A program made the position numbers and the translations under genes. From assembly GCA_913052165.1 (NCBI GenBank), contig CAJXEC010000009.1, forward strand, positions 1 through 39,314: 39,314 nt of DNA, read 5' to 3'. The DNA comes from an uncultured Rhodospirillaceae bacterium (lineage in GTDB: Bacteria; Pseudomonadota; Alphaproteobacteria; MPNO01; UBA2964). Every line of letters starts with the position of its first letter. The first letter of the stretch is position 1. A model generated the notes under the pieces. That model was not told where the DNA came from. It saw only the letters and a list, made by a program, of their open reading frames with translations, and did not search any database. Shown piece by piece: positions 1 to 9,594 of this stretch.

Positions 1-483
1 ACCGGCCAGCGAGAGTAATAAGACTACCTTGGCCATTGCTTTTGCTAATTCAACAAACGCTTTGACCCCAAACATTCGTTTGAAACCCTGAATGACACTT
101 ATTCTATTTGACTTAAAGTAAAGTGCTTTAGTTGCGAAATTTATTTCGCGAAAAACAATCAATTGCGTAAGGAAAGTAATAATAAATGGCAGTAAAATAA
201 TAATTGTAAGAATAAAAATAAACGAAAAAAATTCAAAATCTCTCAAATATCCCAATAATGTAATATTTTCAATACGGTCACTCCAATTAAAGTATTGAGT
301 AAACATCCGTATAATTTCATTTGAATTAATATAAAACAAAAGGCCCATCAATATCATCGAAAACATAGATGATAAGACAAATACCTCTTTAGAGGTAAGG
401 ACTTGTCCCTCTTTTTTTGCATCTTCTATTCTTTTTGGCGTTGCATCAAAGATTTTATCCTGACCATCGGAGTTTTCTGCCAT
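1..483 (-). CDS. flhB: Flagellar export switch protein FlhB, N-terminal part (truncated by window edge)
   Basis: Open frame from ATG at 483 to the window edge, read manually: MAENSDGQDKIFDATPKRIEDAKKEGQVLTSKEVFVLSS...; the TPKRxEdAxkeGQV motif is characteristic of FlhB; lies downstream of fliR. Confidence 0.93.
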   Translation of the reverse strand, partial: MAENSDGQDKIFDATPKRIEDAKKEGQVLTSKEVFVLSSMFSMILMGLLFYINSNEIIRMFTQYFNWSDRIENITLLGYLRDFEFFSFIFILTIIILLPFIITFLTQLIVFREINFATKALYFKSNRISVIQGFKRMFGVKAFVELAKAMAKVVLLLSLAG

Positions 484-486
484 GAA

Positions 487-1293
487 TTATTTCCTCCCGA
501 AAATATCCGCTAAATTTCTCAAAGAATCTGTAATTAAATCTCTAAATGACCAACCCAAGATATCCGCCATCACGTAGAGTAAGATAAAAATTGATATCAA
601 CGTGATTGGAAAACCAAATGAAAACAAGTTCAGTTGTGGTGCTGATCTCGTAACAATTCCAATCGTCAAATTAATCAAAAAAATCGTAAACACAAAAGGC
701 AGTGCAATTTTTAGTGCCCACGAATACATGTCCTTGCCGGATGCGAAGACATACTCCGCAGTTTCCGAAATTCTATCGGCCCCTCCAAATGGCACGACTT
801 CATAGGTGTTTTTAAGGATGTTTATAACCGCAACATGCCCATTCAAGGTAAGGAATATCGTGATCAGAAAAAGACTAAAAAATTGGCTTAAAACTGGCGA
901 TTGGGCAGTCGTATTCGGATCGATTTGAGCTGCAAAACCTAAACCACTTGTCGCAGCAATAACCTCGGCTGCAAGTGCGGCTGCAGAAAATATCACCGTC
1001 AAAACGAGACCTAGAGCAAGGCCTATGAGTATTTCTCCCAAAATAAATAAAATAAAAGTACTCTCATCAAAGCCGCGGATAGCTTGGAGATCCACATTTG
1101 GCATGAAGAAAAAAGCAACCGATAAAATTGTGACCAACTTAACCTGGCTCGGTATAGACATCGAGCCATACAGTGGGGCCGCGATAAAAAATGCTCCAAT
1201 CCTAAGAGAAGACAAAAGAAGGGTGAGGAACCATTCAATGGCATTTGGAAATCCTATTGAGCTTATGTTTACAGGAATTTCCAGATCGCTCAC
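487..1293 (-). CDS. fliR: Flagellar biosynthesis protein FliR
   Basis: 268-aa polytopic protein with FliR-like sequence; conserved order fliP-Q-R-flhB; start overlaps the fliQ stop. Confidence 0.95.
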   Translation of the reverse strand: MSDLEIPVNISSIGFPNAIEWFLTLLLSSLRIGAFFIAAPLYGSMSIPSQVKLVTILSVAFFFMPNVDLQAIRGFDESTFILFILGEILIGLALGLVLTVIFSAAALAAEVIAATSGLGFAAQIDPNTTAQSPVLSQFFSLFLITIFLTLNGHVAVINILKNTYEVVPFGGADRISETAEYVFASGKDMYSWALKIALPFVFTIFLINLTIGIVTRSAPQLNLFSFGFPITLISIFILLYVMADILGWSFRDLITDSLRNLADIFGRK

Positions 1294-1562
1294 CTTATGT
1301 TCGCGATTTCTTCAAAGATTCCAGAAAAGTATTCCGTAAGCCCGCCCATCATAAAGCTCGAAAAAATTGCTAGAAATATCAATACCAAGAGGATTTTGGG
1401 AACAAAACTTAGAGTCATCTCATTAATCGAGGTGGCGGCCTGGAGGATGCCAATCAGTAAGCCTATCACCAAAGCGGCCAATAAAACTGGTCCTGCGATC
1501 AGCACGATTGTCCAAAACGCATCTTTTAACTGTGCAATGTTCCCGTCAAATTCCAGACCCAT
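1290..1562 (-). CDS. fliQ: Flagellar biosynthesis protein FliQ
   Basis: Two-TM small protein (...FWTIVLIAGPVLLAALVIGLLIGILQAATSINEMTLSFVPKI...). Start at MGLEFD (~1562) preferred over the longer ORF start at 1607, which overlaps fliP. Confidence 0.95.
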   Translation of the reverse strand: MGLEFDGNIAQLKDAFWTIVLIAGPVLLAALVIGLLIGILQAATSINEMTLSFVPKILLVLIFLAIFSSFMMGGLTEYFSGIFEEIANIR

Positions 1563-1564
1563 GA

Positions 1565-2323
1565 TCACCCATAACTTTGTATTATAGAGCCAACTGTCAT
1601 TGTCCACCCGTCAACCAAGACAAATAATAGGAGTTTAAACGGCAAAGATATCAACATCGGACTAAGCATCATCATGCCGAGTGACATAAGAATAGAAGCA
1701 ATGATCATATCTATTACCAAAAAAGGTAAGTAGATTAGAAAGCCGATCTGGAAAGCAGTCTTTAATTCTGAGGTAATAAATGCAGGCAGCAAGACAGACC
1801 ACGGCACAGATGCCTCATCTTCAAACTTTTTGTTTCCGTTCATGTCAGCGAATGCGAGGAGATCTTTTTCCCTCGTATTCCTCGTCATAAACTTTTTGAT
1901 ATCTGAGGATGCGCGATCGAAAGCCTCTTCCAGGTTTATAGTCTTTTGAGAGTATGGCTTATAAGCGTTCTGGTATATCCCGTCAAAGGTGGGTGCCATC
2001 ACAAAAAAAGTGATAAATAGAGCCAAAGCCACTAGTATTTGGTTTGGAGGTGTTTGCTGGGTTCCCAGCGCTGTGCGCAATATAGAAAGAACAATAATGA
2101 TCCTAGCAAAGGCCGTCATGCCCAAAAGAATAGAAGGCAACACCGTCAAGGCTGTCATAAAAAGAAGTATTTTGAGCGATACCGTATACTCCTGACTTCC
2201 TTCCTGTCCCTCTTCAACAGAGAGTAGAGGAATTCCGGTCAGTCCTTGAGCAAAGACCTCAATTGGGAGCCCGAAAAGAAGGACTAAACAAAGGAACGCT
2301 ATTTTAAATGGAAAGCCCTTCAT
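1565..2323 (-). CDS. fliP: Flagellar biosynthesis protein FliP
   Basis: 252 aa with N-terminal signal-like segment and FliP motifs (FARIIIVLSILRTALGTQQTPPNQILVALALFITFFVMAP). Confidence 0.97.
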   Translation of the reverse strand: MKGFPFKIAFLCLVLLFGLPIEVFAQGLTGIPLLSVEEGQEGSQEYTVSLKILLFMTALTVLPSILLGMTAFARIIIVLSILRTALGTQQTPPNQILVALALFITFFVMAPTFDGIYQNAYKPYSQKTINLEEAFDRASSDIKKFMTRNTREKDLLAFADMNGNKKFEDEASVPWSVLLPAFITSELKTAFQIGFLIYLPFLVIDMIIASILMSLGMMMLSPMLISLPFKLLLFVLVDGWTMTVGSIIQSYG

Positions 2324-2327
2324 AACT

Positions 2328-2576
2328 CTAAATTATCTGCTGAATCACACTTGTCCCATTTTTAGACGTCAAAAGTAAAAATTCTTTCTCCGAAACTTTT
2401 ACCAAAGTTAACCTGTGATAGGTGTCGATCCTCCTGGTCTCCTGCACATCAATCAGCGTAGTACCTCCTAATGTAATCGTTTTAATTTTTTCTGTGTTCT
2501 TTTTTACAAAATAAAGAATTGATAGAAGGAGCAAAATAAAAATTAAGACGACTAAAATTTGACTTCCGATATCCAT
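2328..2576 (-). CDS. fliO: Flagellar protein FliO
   Basis: 82-aa single-TM protein between fliN and fliP with FliO-like tail (ETRRIDTYHRLTLVKVSEKEFLLLTSKNGTSVIQ). Confidence 0.85.
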   Translation of the reverse strand: MDIGSQILVVLIFILLLLSILYFVKKNTEKIKTITLGGTTLIDVQETRRIDTYHRLTLVKVSEKEFLLLTSKNGTSVIQQII

Positions 2577-2962
2577 TATAAGGATTGCGCTATCTTCTCT
2601 GGTTCCGAGATATCCACAAACCTTATTCCAAATTTATCGCCAACCATCACGATCTCACCCTTAGCAATACTTGCCCCGTTAACAATTATCTCCAATGGAT
2701 CCCCTGCCATCCGGTCCAGCTCAATCACAGAGCCCTCATTAAGTAACAAAAGATCTTTAATAGTCATCTTTGCCCTACCCACCTCTACAGCCAGCTGAAC
2801 CTCGATACTTTGAAGCATATTAAGTTTATCAGCGCTAGTGACACGACTATTTGAGGTCTCTTCCACCCCTGAGGCCGGTTGCCCGGCATTTTCATTTTCT
2901 GCCTGAGGATTACCCTGCTCTATCTCGGCAATCGCACCGTCTGCTTCAGTCTCATCAACCAT
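2576..2962 (-). CDS. fliN: Flagellar motor switch protein FliN
   Basis: C-terminal SpoA domain (VEVGRAKMTIKDLLLLNEGSVIELDRMAGDPLEIIVNGASIAKGEIVMVGDKFGIRF). Confidence 0.96.
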   Translation of the reverse strand: MVDETEADGAIAEIEQGNPQAENENAGQPASGVEETSNSRVTSADKLNMLQSIEVQLAVEVGRAKMTIKDLLLLNEGSVIELDRMAGDPLEIIVNGASIAKGEIVMVGDKFGIRFVDISEPEKIAQSL

Positions 2963-2977
2963 TTGAACACCTGATTC

Positions 2978-3985
2978 CTATTGAATTAATTCTTCCTGTT
3001 TTTTAAGCTGAACAGCTACCTTTTCGGTAATGCTTACAGCTCGACAACCATCAATTTCCCCCATGTCACCATTAAAGTAAGTACGATTTGATATTTTTAT
3101 TTTTAAGTTATCAGGCGGAGCCACTGTCATCGTTCTTCCCTCCAAAAGTTCTGTCAATTTAGAGATCTGTATTTTTGACTCCACCAGGACTGCAGACATA
3201 TTAATTGGGATTTCGCTAACAGCGGCTTGAAGCTTTTCGGTCCACGTCAAATCACTTTCACCTACAGCCGTTTGAACTTGGCTTCTTAATTTTGAGGCGA
3301 CGGGCTTAAGGGTCTGTATCGGATACAGAACGTCTATATTTAATGGATCGATATCTGGCAGAGAAACTTCAAAACGGCAAACCACAATACTTTCTTGCCC
3401 ATCAACAAAAGATGCAAATTGGGGATTTTCCTCGAAGGAAGTCTCTGAAAATGTTGTGGGAGTGAGATCTTGCCAGGCCTTTGCGAGTGTTTCCTTTATA
3501 TCTTCGGTCAATATCTCAAGTATGCGACGTTCGGTTCCAGTAAACTCAGTAGAAATTTTTTGGGGTTGTTTTAATGCGCCGCCATAATAAGTGTCTGTTG
3601 CCATAGAAATTAACTCAGGCGGCATAACGACCATAATCGATCCTCGAAGCTCTTCCACCCGAGACGTTGATAAGCTCATAAATCTGCTTATCGTATCACA
3701 GTAATCTCCATAGGATTTGACGGCGGGCGTGGCACAATTAATGCGCGGTTGAATATGTAACAGCGGCTGAAAAATAACTCGAACCAAACGCGCGAATTTT
3801 TCATTTATAATTCTTAAAGCATGGAAGTCTCCCAGCAAAGAAAGATCGTCATCACCGAAGCGGAATTCACTTACTGGGCCTACATGCTCTATGCTGGCCC
3901 TGTTGTTTGCATGCGTATCCTTTTCAGCGCTTTGAAGTAGCGCTTCAACTTCATCTTCAGATAAACTTCTTGCAGAATCTACCAA
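2978..3985 (-). CDS. fliM: Flagellar motor switch protein FliM
   Basis: 335 aa with FliM-like N-terminus (LSEDEVEALLQ) and SpoA C-terminus; genomic context. Confidence 0.95.
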   Translation of the reverse strand: MVDSARSLSEDEVEALLQSAEKDTHANNRASIEHVGPVSEFRFGDDDLSLLGDFHALRIINEKFARLVRVIFQPLLHIQPRINCATPAVKSYGDYCDTISRFMSLSTSRVEELRGSIMVVMPPELISMATDTYYGGALKQPQKISTEFTGTERRILEILTEDIKETLAKAWQDLTPTTFSETSFEENPQFASFVDGQESIVVCRFEVSLPDIDPLNIDVLYPIQTLKPVASKLRSQVQTAVGESDLTWTEKLQAAVSEIPINMSAVLVESKIQISKLTELLEGRTMTVAPPDNLKIKISNRTYFNGDMGEIDGCRAVSITEKVAVQLKKQEELIQ

Positions 3986-3992
3986 TGCACAC

Positions 3993-4616
3993 CTATTGCA
4001 TTACAAAACCAGTTAGGTGAACGGCTTCGACCCCCCCAAAACCCTCCAACTCTTTTAATTTCCCGTTGATCATTTCCTTTATTGCATCAGCAACAGCATC
4101 CCTTCCCGCGCGGCCCATGACATCTGCCTCAGAGAAATCGCTGAGCACTCCGAGAACTCCTGCCTTAAGGGCCGTCTGATGCGCTTCTACGTTTTTTATA
4201 ACCTCCTCGTCATACCGCGTACTCACTCCAATTTCCACCTGGAGAAATTTGGTGGAGCCCTTTAAATTAGTGGTCATATTACCTGGCATTTGAAAATACA
4301 GAGTCTTGTAGACCTTTTCCTTTACACTAGGCTTGGATATCTTTTTGGGCCCGCATTCTTTTTCACCGTCAGCATTTTCAACACAATCCTCTTCCCCTTC
4401 GGTTGTACCCGTCTCTTCTCCCTTTTTCTTCTCAGCTTGAACTTCAGAAATTACTTTTTCGACTTCTTCGGGCGTATTTGTTGGAGCAGAGAAAATGAAA
4501 TATCCGACCCCTAGCCCAACTACCAATAGGAGTATGGCACTGACACCAATAAGTGCATAAAGAAGGACTCCTCCTTTTTTCTTTTCTTCGGTTTCTGTCT
4601 CTTCATCATCTGCCAT
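3993..4616 (-). CDS. fliL: Flagellar basal body-associated protein FliL
   Basis: Short cytoplasmic N-terminus, one TM (GVLLYALIGVSAILLLVVGLGVGYFIF), FliL-like periplasmic domain; between fliK and fliM. Confidence 0.9.
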   Translation of the reverse strand: MADDEETETEEKKKGGVLLYALIGVSAILLLVVGLGVGYFIFSAPTNTPEEVEKVISEVQAEKKKGEETGTTEGEEDCVENADGEKECGPKKISKPSVKEKVYKTLYFQMPGNMTTNLKGSTKFLQVEIGVSTRYDEEVIKNVEAHQTALKAGVLGVLSDFSEADVMGRAGRDAVADAIKEMINGKLKELEGFGGVEAVHLTGFVMQ

Positions 4617-4627
4617 TTATTTTTTCC

Positions 4628-5941
4628 TTAAGCGTAAATTACAATTTTATTATTACTGCTTTCCATCTCAATTTCTTCTGCTTGTTCGATTTTGTCTTCA
4701 GACTCAAGGTTGTGATCGTGATTATAATTTCGCTCGTTCAAATCATTGCTTGACGCGTTATCCTTATCGCTAGACCCGAAGAAATTATCCTGAAGAGTTT
4801 CATCCAATACTCTGATTGCGTCTAATTTGACCCCAGACTCAGCTAGAAGCAAAGCAATTTTAGGCTGCGAGTCAGTCAATAATTTTATGGCAGCCTTTGT
4901 CTGGGTAGTAATCAAGATCTCGATTTTGTCACCGATTTTTCTCACATTGAGATTTAAGAGACCCAAAGATGCGGGGTGTAATTGAAGGTTTATGCTGTTT
5001 GTCCTTCCGTTAATGATATTCAAATGCAGTTGGTGGACTAACTTTTGGCTCCAATTTTGATCAGCCGTTGAGATCGGGTCAAATCTGTTCAAATCACTTA
5101 CACCGTCTGGAACCATTCTTACATGAGTGGCATTCGGTTGGACATGCAAAGCTCTATCGCTATCCGAATTTTGAACAGTCAAATTTGACTGATCCCAAGT
5201 TGGCTCTTTTCTATACCCACTATGAATTTGGGGATATTGATTAAGCCTAGGTTTTGTATCCGCGGTACCCGACTTACCCACGTCCCCGACCAACAAACCG
5301 TCGAATTTTTCGGTTTCGGAATTTGGAGTCCCCTCGAATGCCAGAGTAGTTTTTAGGCTAGAATTGATTTTTGCAGCCTCTGATCCGTAGAGTCCCGCAC
5401 CAACCCCATTATTTCCAGGGTTTGGGCCAGGAAGCTCAGTCCACCTCAACTTTGGGGGCTCGGTAAGTGGGTTTGTTTTGTTAGAAGTGGCACGTGAGTG
5501 TCTGACCAAAGGTGAAAATACGTTTCTTGGATCCAATCCGTTGTGGTTTTTCTCAGAACTTATAAACTCCTCTCCAACCTCAGAGACCGTCAAACCATCA
5601 CCCTTGGGTATAACTCGGCCTGCAGGAGCTGGTGCTGGGGGGGCAACATAGTCTTTGATGTTATTTAGTTCTATTACCTCAGAAGAACCCTTTTCTATTT
5701 TAAGGGCTTCAAGAGAGCCGGTTGTTGAGTTTGAAGCTCCGTTTTTGTCGATCGTGCCATCGGGAAATTCGGTCTCAGACAGTCGACCATGCCCCTGGTC
5801 GTCCTGGGCAAAATGTCCACTTAAACCGAGCAGATTAAAGATGCCACTAAAAATTGACTTGCGCTCTTCAATCCCAACAAGCTCAGAACCCCTTTGTTGA
5901 GGACTAGAGGTGGAAAGATGCACCTCTGCAGCTATTTTCAT
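4628..5941 (-). CDS. fliK: Flagellar hook-length control protein FliK
   Basis: Long low-complexity N-terminus and C-terminal hook-length control domain (LHPASLGLLNLNVRKIGDKIEILITTQTKAAIKLLTDSQPKIALLLAESGVKLDAIRV). Start at MKIAAEVHL (5941), because the upstream MGIKAREGIL extension (5971) abuts a sigma54-type promoter. Confidence 0.88.
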   Translation of the reverse strand: MKIAAEVHLSTSSPQQRGSELVGIEERKSIFSGIFNLLGLSGHFAQDDQGHGRLSETEFPDGTIDKNGASNSTTGSLEALKIEKGSSEVIELNNIKDYVAPPAPAPAGRVIPKGDGLTVSEVGEEFISSEKNHNGLDPRNVFSPLVRHSRATSNKTNPLTEPPKLRWTELPGPNPGNNGVGAGLYGSEAAKINSSLKTTLAFEGTPNSETEKFDGLLVGDVGKSGTADTKPRLNQYPQIHSGYRKEPTWDQSNLTVQNSDSDRALHVQPNATHVRMVPDGVSDLNRFDPISTADQNWSQKLVHQLHLNIINGRTNSINLQLHPASLGLLNLNVRKIGDKIEILITTQTKAAIKLLTDSQPKIALLLAESGVKLDAIRVLDETLQDNFFGSSDKDNASSNDLNERNYNHDHNLESEDKIEQAEEIEMESSNNKIVIYA

Positions 5942-5976
5942 TAGTATTCCCTCGCGTGCTTTTATACCCACTTGGA

Positions 5977-5992
5977 TGCATTTTTCATGCCA
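5977..5992 (-). promoter_or_regulatory. Candidate sigma54 (-24/-12) promoter for the fliK-flhB operon
   Basis: Minus-strand TGGCATGAAAAATGCA (5992 to 5977): GG/GC dinucleotides with canonical spacing, ~36 nt upstream of the fliK ATG. Confidence 0.75.
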
Positions 5993-6015
5993 AAGTCTAG
6001 TTTAATTTATAATTG

Positions 6016-6381
6016 TTACGCTTCGATCGTTTGAAATCCAGACGCTTTTTCAAGAAGAAGGTTCTCTTTATGCTGCTTGGCGAGGAGATCAATCTGGGAA
6101 TTCTTAATTTCGTTTTCAAGAAATTCAATTCTATTTACAGCAATTTCACGCTGCTCATTTAAAATGTTAAAATATTTAATCCGCTTTTGAATTAAATATC
6201 CCGAATGAATTTTTTGATTTTGATTATTTTCAATTTCTTCATTTATCTTATGAATTATTTCTCTTAGTTCTTTAATGTCTCTCTGTAAGTCGATCAATTT
6301 TGTCTCCGCTTCGCGTCTTTCAATTTTTATTTTTCTTAAAAACGACTCAAGCTTACTCAAACGAGTATTTTTTTTAAGCAT
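6016..6381 (-). CDS. fliJ: Flagellar export chaperone/stalk protein FliJ
   Basis: Short coiled-coil protein directly after fliI. Probable start MLKKNTRLSKLESFL at 6381, overlapping the fliI end. Confidence 0.8.
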   Translation of the reverse strand: MLKKNTRLSKLESFLRKIKIERREAETKLIDLQRDIKELREIIHKINEEIENNQNQKIHSGYLIQKRIKYFNILNEQREIAVNRIEFLENEIKNSQIDLLAKQHKENLLLEKASGFQTIEA

Positions 6382-7696
6382 GCAAAACCCCAGCCAAACT
6401 GGTGACAGAGCTTGCCATATCAAATTTTTCCTCTGGCCCCTGTTTAATAAAATCCATCATTTGTGAATAAAGTTTAATCGCTTTATCGAGCTCAGGGTCG
6501 CTTCCTTCCTTGTAACCTCCCAACAAAAGCAAATCTTTGTTTTCTTGATACAATGCATAGTATTTTCGGAATTCGCGAATGTCTCTTTGCTGTTCTAAGT
6601 CGGTAATTTGCCCGATCACTCGACTTATAGAAGCGCTTAAATCAATTGCGGGATAAACACCAAGCTCGGCCTGGGCTCTGGATAGGACTATGTGTCCATC
6701 AAGGATCGCCCTAGCCGCGTCCACGACTGGATCATTTAGGTCATCAGAGTCTGCCAGAACTGTATAAATTCCGGTGGTAGTCCCGCTTCCAATTTGTCCC
6801 TGGCCTGTTCGTTCTATTAACTCGGGAATCAAAGAGATAGCCGAAGGTGGATACCCCCTGGCCGATGGGTTTTCGCCGAGAGCCAAACCAATTTCGCGCC
6901 GCGCGTGGGCCACTCTCGTAAGCGAGTCCATAATAAGGAGGGTATTTTTGCCTCTAGATCTGAAATACTCTGAAATCGCAGTACACAAATTGGCCGCCCT
7001 AATCCGACGCAACGGCGAACTACCAGCTGGTTCAGCTATAATGCAAAGTCTTGAGCGCATATCTGGTGTAAGTGTGTTTCTAATAAAGTCGCCGATCTCT
7101 CTTGATCTCTCCCCTATCAGTCCGACCACAATGACTTCAGACTCTGAGTGGCGCGTTATCATCTGCAAGAGAACACTTTTGCCCACCCCGGACCCCGCAA
7201 TAATCCCAAGACGTTGTCCACGGCCGATTGTCAACAGCCCATTTATCGACCTAACGCCTGTATCGAACGCCTTATCGATAGGAGCCCTCTCCAGTGGATT
7301 GATTTGCTCTCCGTGAAGAGAGAGATTGTCTGAGAAAGATACACCTTTTTCCTGATCCAGAGGCTCCATCAAGGCGTCAAAGGCTCTACCAAGACAACTA
7401 TCATCGATGGTTCCAGCGACAGAACCATCCATCAACCAAACCCGCGCGCCAGCAACTATTTTGGCGGTGCTTGCATAAGGGACGAGTTTATTTAAGCCTT
7501 CCCCAAATCCTATTAACTCAGCAAAAACTGGTGCCCCCTGGGTATCAACAATTTTGCATAACGAGCCCACGGATGCAGGGAACCCGTCACATGTCACGAC
7601 TAAACCATCGTAGCTTTTTACGACTCCTGATACGTTCACGCTTTTGGAGCCCGAGCTGCGGTTAATCTGGTCGAAAATATTAGGATCTGCCAACAT
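6374..7696 (-). CDS. fliI: Flagellar export ATPase FliI
   Basis: 440 aa, Walker A GIIAGSGVGKSVLLQMI, VVGLIGERSREIGDF, SAISLIPELIERTG; FliI signature. Confidence 0.98.
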   Translation of the reverse strand: MLADPNIFDQINRSSGSKSVNVSGVVKSYDGLVVTCDGFPASVGSLCKIVDTQGAPVFAELIGFGEGLNKLVPYASTAKIVAGARVWLMDGSVAGTIDDSCLGRAFDALMEPLDQEKGVSFSDNLSLHGEQINPLERAPIDKAFDTGVRSINGLLTIGRGQRLGIIAGSGVGKSVLLQMITRHSESEVIVVGLIGERSREIGDFIRNTLTPDMRSRLCIIAEPAGSSPLRRIRAANLCTAISEYFRSRGKNTLLIMDSLTRVAHARREIGLALGENPSARGYPPSAISLIPELIERTGQGQIGSGTTTGIYTVLADSDDLNDPVVDAARAILDGHIVLSRAQAELGVYPAIDLSASISRVIGQITDLEQQRDIREFRKYYALYQENKDLLLLGGYKEGSDPELDKAIKLYSQMMDFIKQGPEEKFDMASSVTSLAGVLHA

Positions 7697-7701
7697 AAGA
7701 A

Positions 7702-8499
7702 TTACTCTTTGTAGTTAATATTTCCTACCTCAATCACAATTGAACCCCGGTCTAAGTCTTCAGATGGGATACATTCAAATTTTTCGCCCTGATACAAGTG
7801 CGCGTAGTCTCGGATCGCTTCATAGTCCTTGGGATTAATTTTTATAAATTTTTTATCATTCAAATACGAAAAACGATCCAGCTTCTCCTGAATCTGTTGA
7901 TGAAATTTTTCTGGTAATTCATCAATGCAATAACCTATTAACTGTATCGTTTTCTGCTCAATCGATTCTAAAATAAAATTTTTTATGTATTCTTTGTTAA
8001 AAACATCAGACGACTCGGTCGCCTGTAAAATTTTATTTAGTTGATCCAAAGTGGAAATTACATCGCCTTCAGAGGCACTTTCCGCGGCCGCAAAGCCTGC
8101 GGAATAGCCCTCCTCATATGCCTGTTTGCGTTCCTCTTCCGAAATAACTTGCTCAGCGCCAGAATTTTCATTGCTATCAGTTATATCAGAGACCTCAGAA
8201 CTTTCAGAGGGTGGAACTCCTAAATCTTGAGCTTGATCCGCCATTTTACTTGTATTCGGGCTCTGATCATTCTCCAGAGATGTTATCGCGTCAGGCTCGT
8301 TCGAGCCAGTCAATTGATCTCCGGGCTCAAGCACGTCATGAGAAAAGGGAACCAAATCCTTTTTTGCGAAATCAATTAACTTAATGGGTTTGAAACCTAA
8401 ATTTTTTATATTTTCATTGATTGGCTTTTTTTCAAACTTAGAGCCCACTCGGTTGTTTAGGAGCTCTAAGATTTTTTCGGTCTGTTGTTGGGCTAACAT
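7702..8499 (-). CDS. fliH: Flagellar assembly protein FliH
   Basis: Between fliG and fliI; central (Y)EEGYSAGFAAAE motif and FliH-like C-terminus. Confidence 0.85.
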   Translation of the reverse strand: MLAQQQTEKILELLNNRVGSKFEKKPINENIKNLGFKPIKLIDFAKKDLVPFSHDVLEPGDQLTGSNEPDAITSLENDQSPNTSKMADQAQDLGVPPSESSEVSDITDSNENSGAEQVISEEERKQAYEEGYSAGFAAAESASEGDVISTLDQLNKILQATESSDVFNKEYIKNFILESIEQKTIQLIGYCIDELPEKFHQQIQEKLDRFSYLNDKKFIKINPKDYEAIRDYAHLYQGEKFECIPSEDLDRGSIVIEVGNINYKE

Positions 8500-9561
8500 C
8501 TACACCATCTCCTCACCACCGCGCCCGGCAAGAACTATAGCCCCCTCATCGGATAGGCGACGTGCCACCGCGACGATACGTTTTTGAGCTTCTTGGACTT
8601 CTGACAGCCGCACAGGCCCAAGCGCTTCCATTTCATCTTTCAGATTGGCCGCTGCCCTCTCTGACATGCAAGAATAAAGCTTGCCTTGAAGTTCTTCGTC
8701 GGCACCCTTCATTGCTAGGCACAAGTCCTCCACCTCAACCGATCGTAACAAAACCTGAAGCGCTTTATCATCCGACATACCTAAATTATCAAAAACAAAC
8801 ATGTTATCTTGAATGGCCGCCATTAGATCCTTGTCATTCTTTCGAATTGCACCCAAAATTCTTTTTTCCATAACCTCTTTGGTAAAATTCATTATCTTGG
8901 CAGCAGCTTTTACACCTCCCACCTGGGTTGAACGGAGATTAGTGTTTGCCTTAAACTTTAGTTGTAAAACATTTTCCAGTTCTTTGATGGCAGAGGGGTC
9001 TACGGTCTCGAGAGTGGCAATACGCTGAATCACTTCTGATTGAAGATTTTCCTCGAGCAGCAACAAGACGTCTGCAGCAAGCCCGACTTCAAGATAGCTC
9101 ATGACTAATGCCACTATTTGAGGGTGCTCATCTTGAATAAGCTCCGCGATAGAGCGAGCGTCCATCCAGTCTAGTATTTCAATGGGTTTTTCACTACTGG
9201 ATGGTGTAATACGACTGAGTACTGATTGAGCCTTATCCTCACCAAGAGCTTTCTCCATAACGTTACGGATGTAGTTTCCTGCGCCAAGACCCAAGCTAGT
9301 TTGTTGTTTGATAACATCAAGAAATTCGTCCAAAACCATATTCACAATTGCTTGGTTAACCCCCTGAACTGAATACATGGCCGCACCAAGAGTTTGTACT
9401 TCCTGGGGGCTAAGAGCTTTCATAACGGCAGCCCCCTCTTCCTCTCCCAAAAGCATCATAAGTATTGCCGACTTTTCTGTACCAGTGAGGGCTTTGAATG
9501 TCTCTTCACTCTCCGTATCGACACGTTCCTCTTCAGAATCATCAATTTGTGGTTCAGCCAT
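8500..9561 (-). CDS. fliG: Flagellar motor switch protein FliG
   Basis: 353 aa; LTGTEKSAILMMLLGEEEGAAVMKALSPQEVQ, EHPQIVALVMSYL, MFVFDNLGMSDDKALQVLLRSVE. Confidence 0.98.
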   Translation of the reverse strand: MAEPQIDDSEEERVDTESEETFKALTGTEKSAILMMLLGEEEGAAVMKALSPQEVQTLGAAMYSVQGVNQAIVNMVLDEFLDVIKQQTSLGLGAGNYIRNVMEKALGEDKAQSVLSRITPSSSEKPIEILDWMDARSIAELIQDEHPQIVALVMSYLEVGLAADVLLLLEENLQSEVIQRIATLETVDPSAIKELENVLQLKFKANTNLRSTQVGGVKAAAKIMNFTKEVMEKRILGAIRKNDKDLMAAIQDNMFVFDNLGMSDDKALQVLLRSVEVEDLCLAMKGADEELQGKLYSCMSERAAANLKDEMEALGPVRLSEVQEAQKRIVAVARRLSDEGAIVLAGRGGEEMV

Positions 9562-9594
9562 AATTAAACTCTTTAGCTCTAAGTTTTCAGATTT

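Noticed and set aside
6774-7316. 180-aa plus-strand ORF
   Set aside because: Antisense to the strongly conserved fliI; composition typical of a shadow frame.
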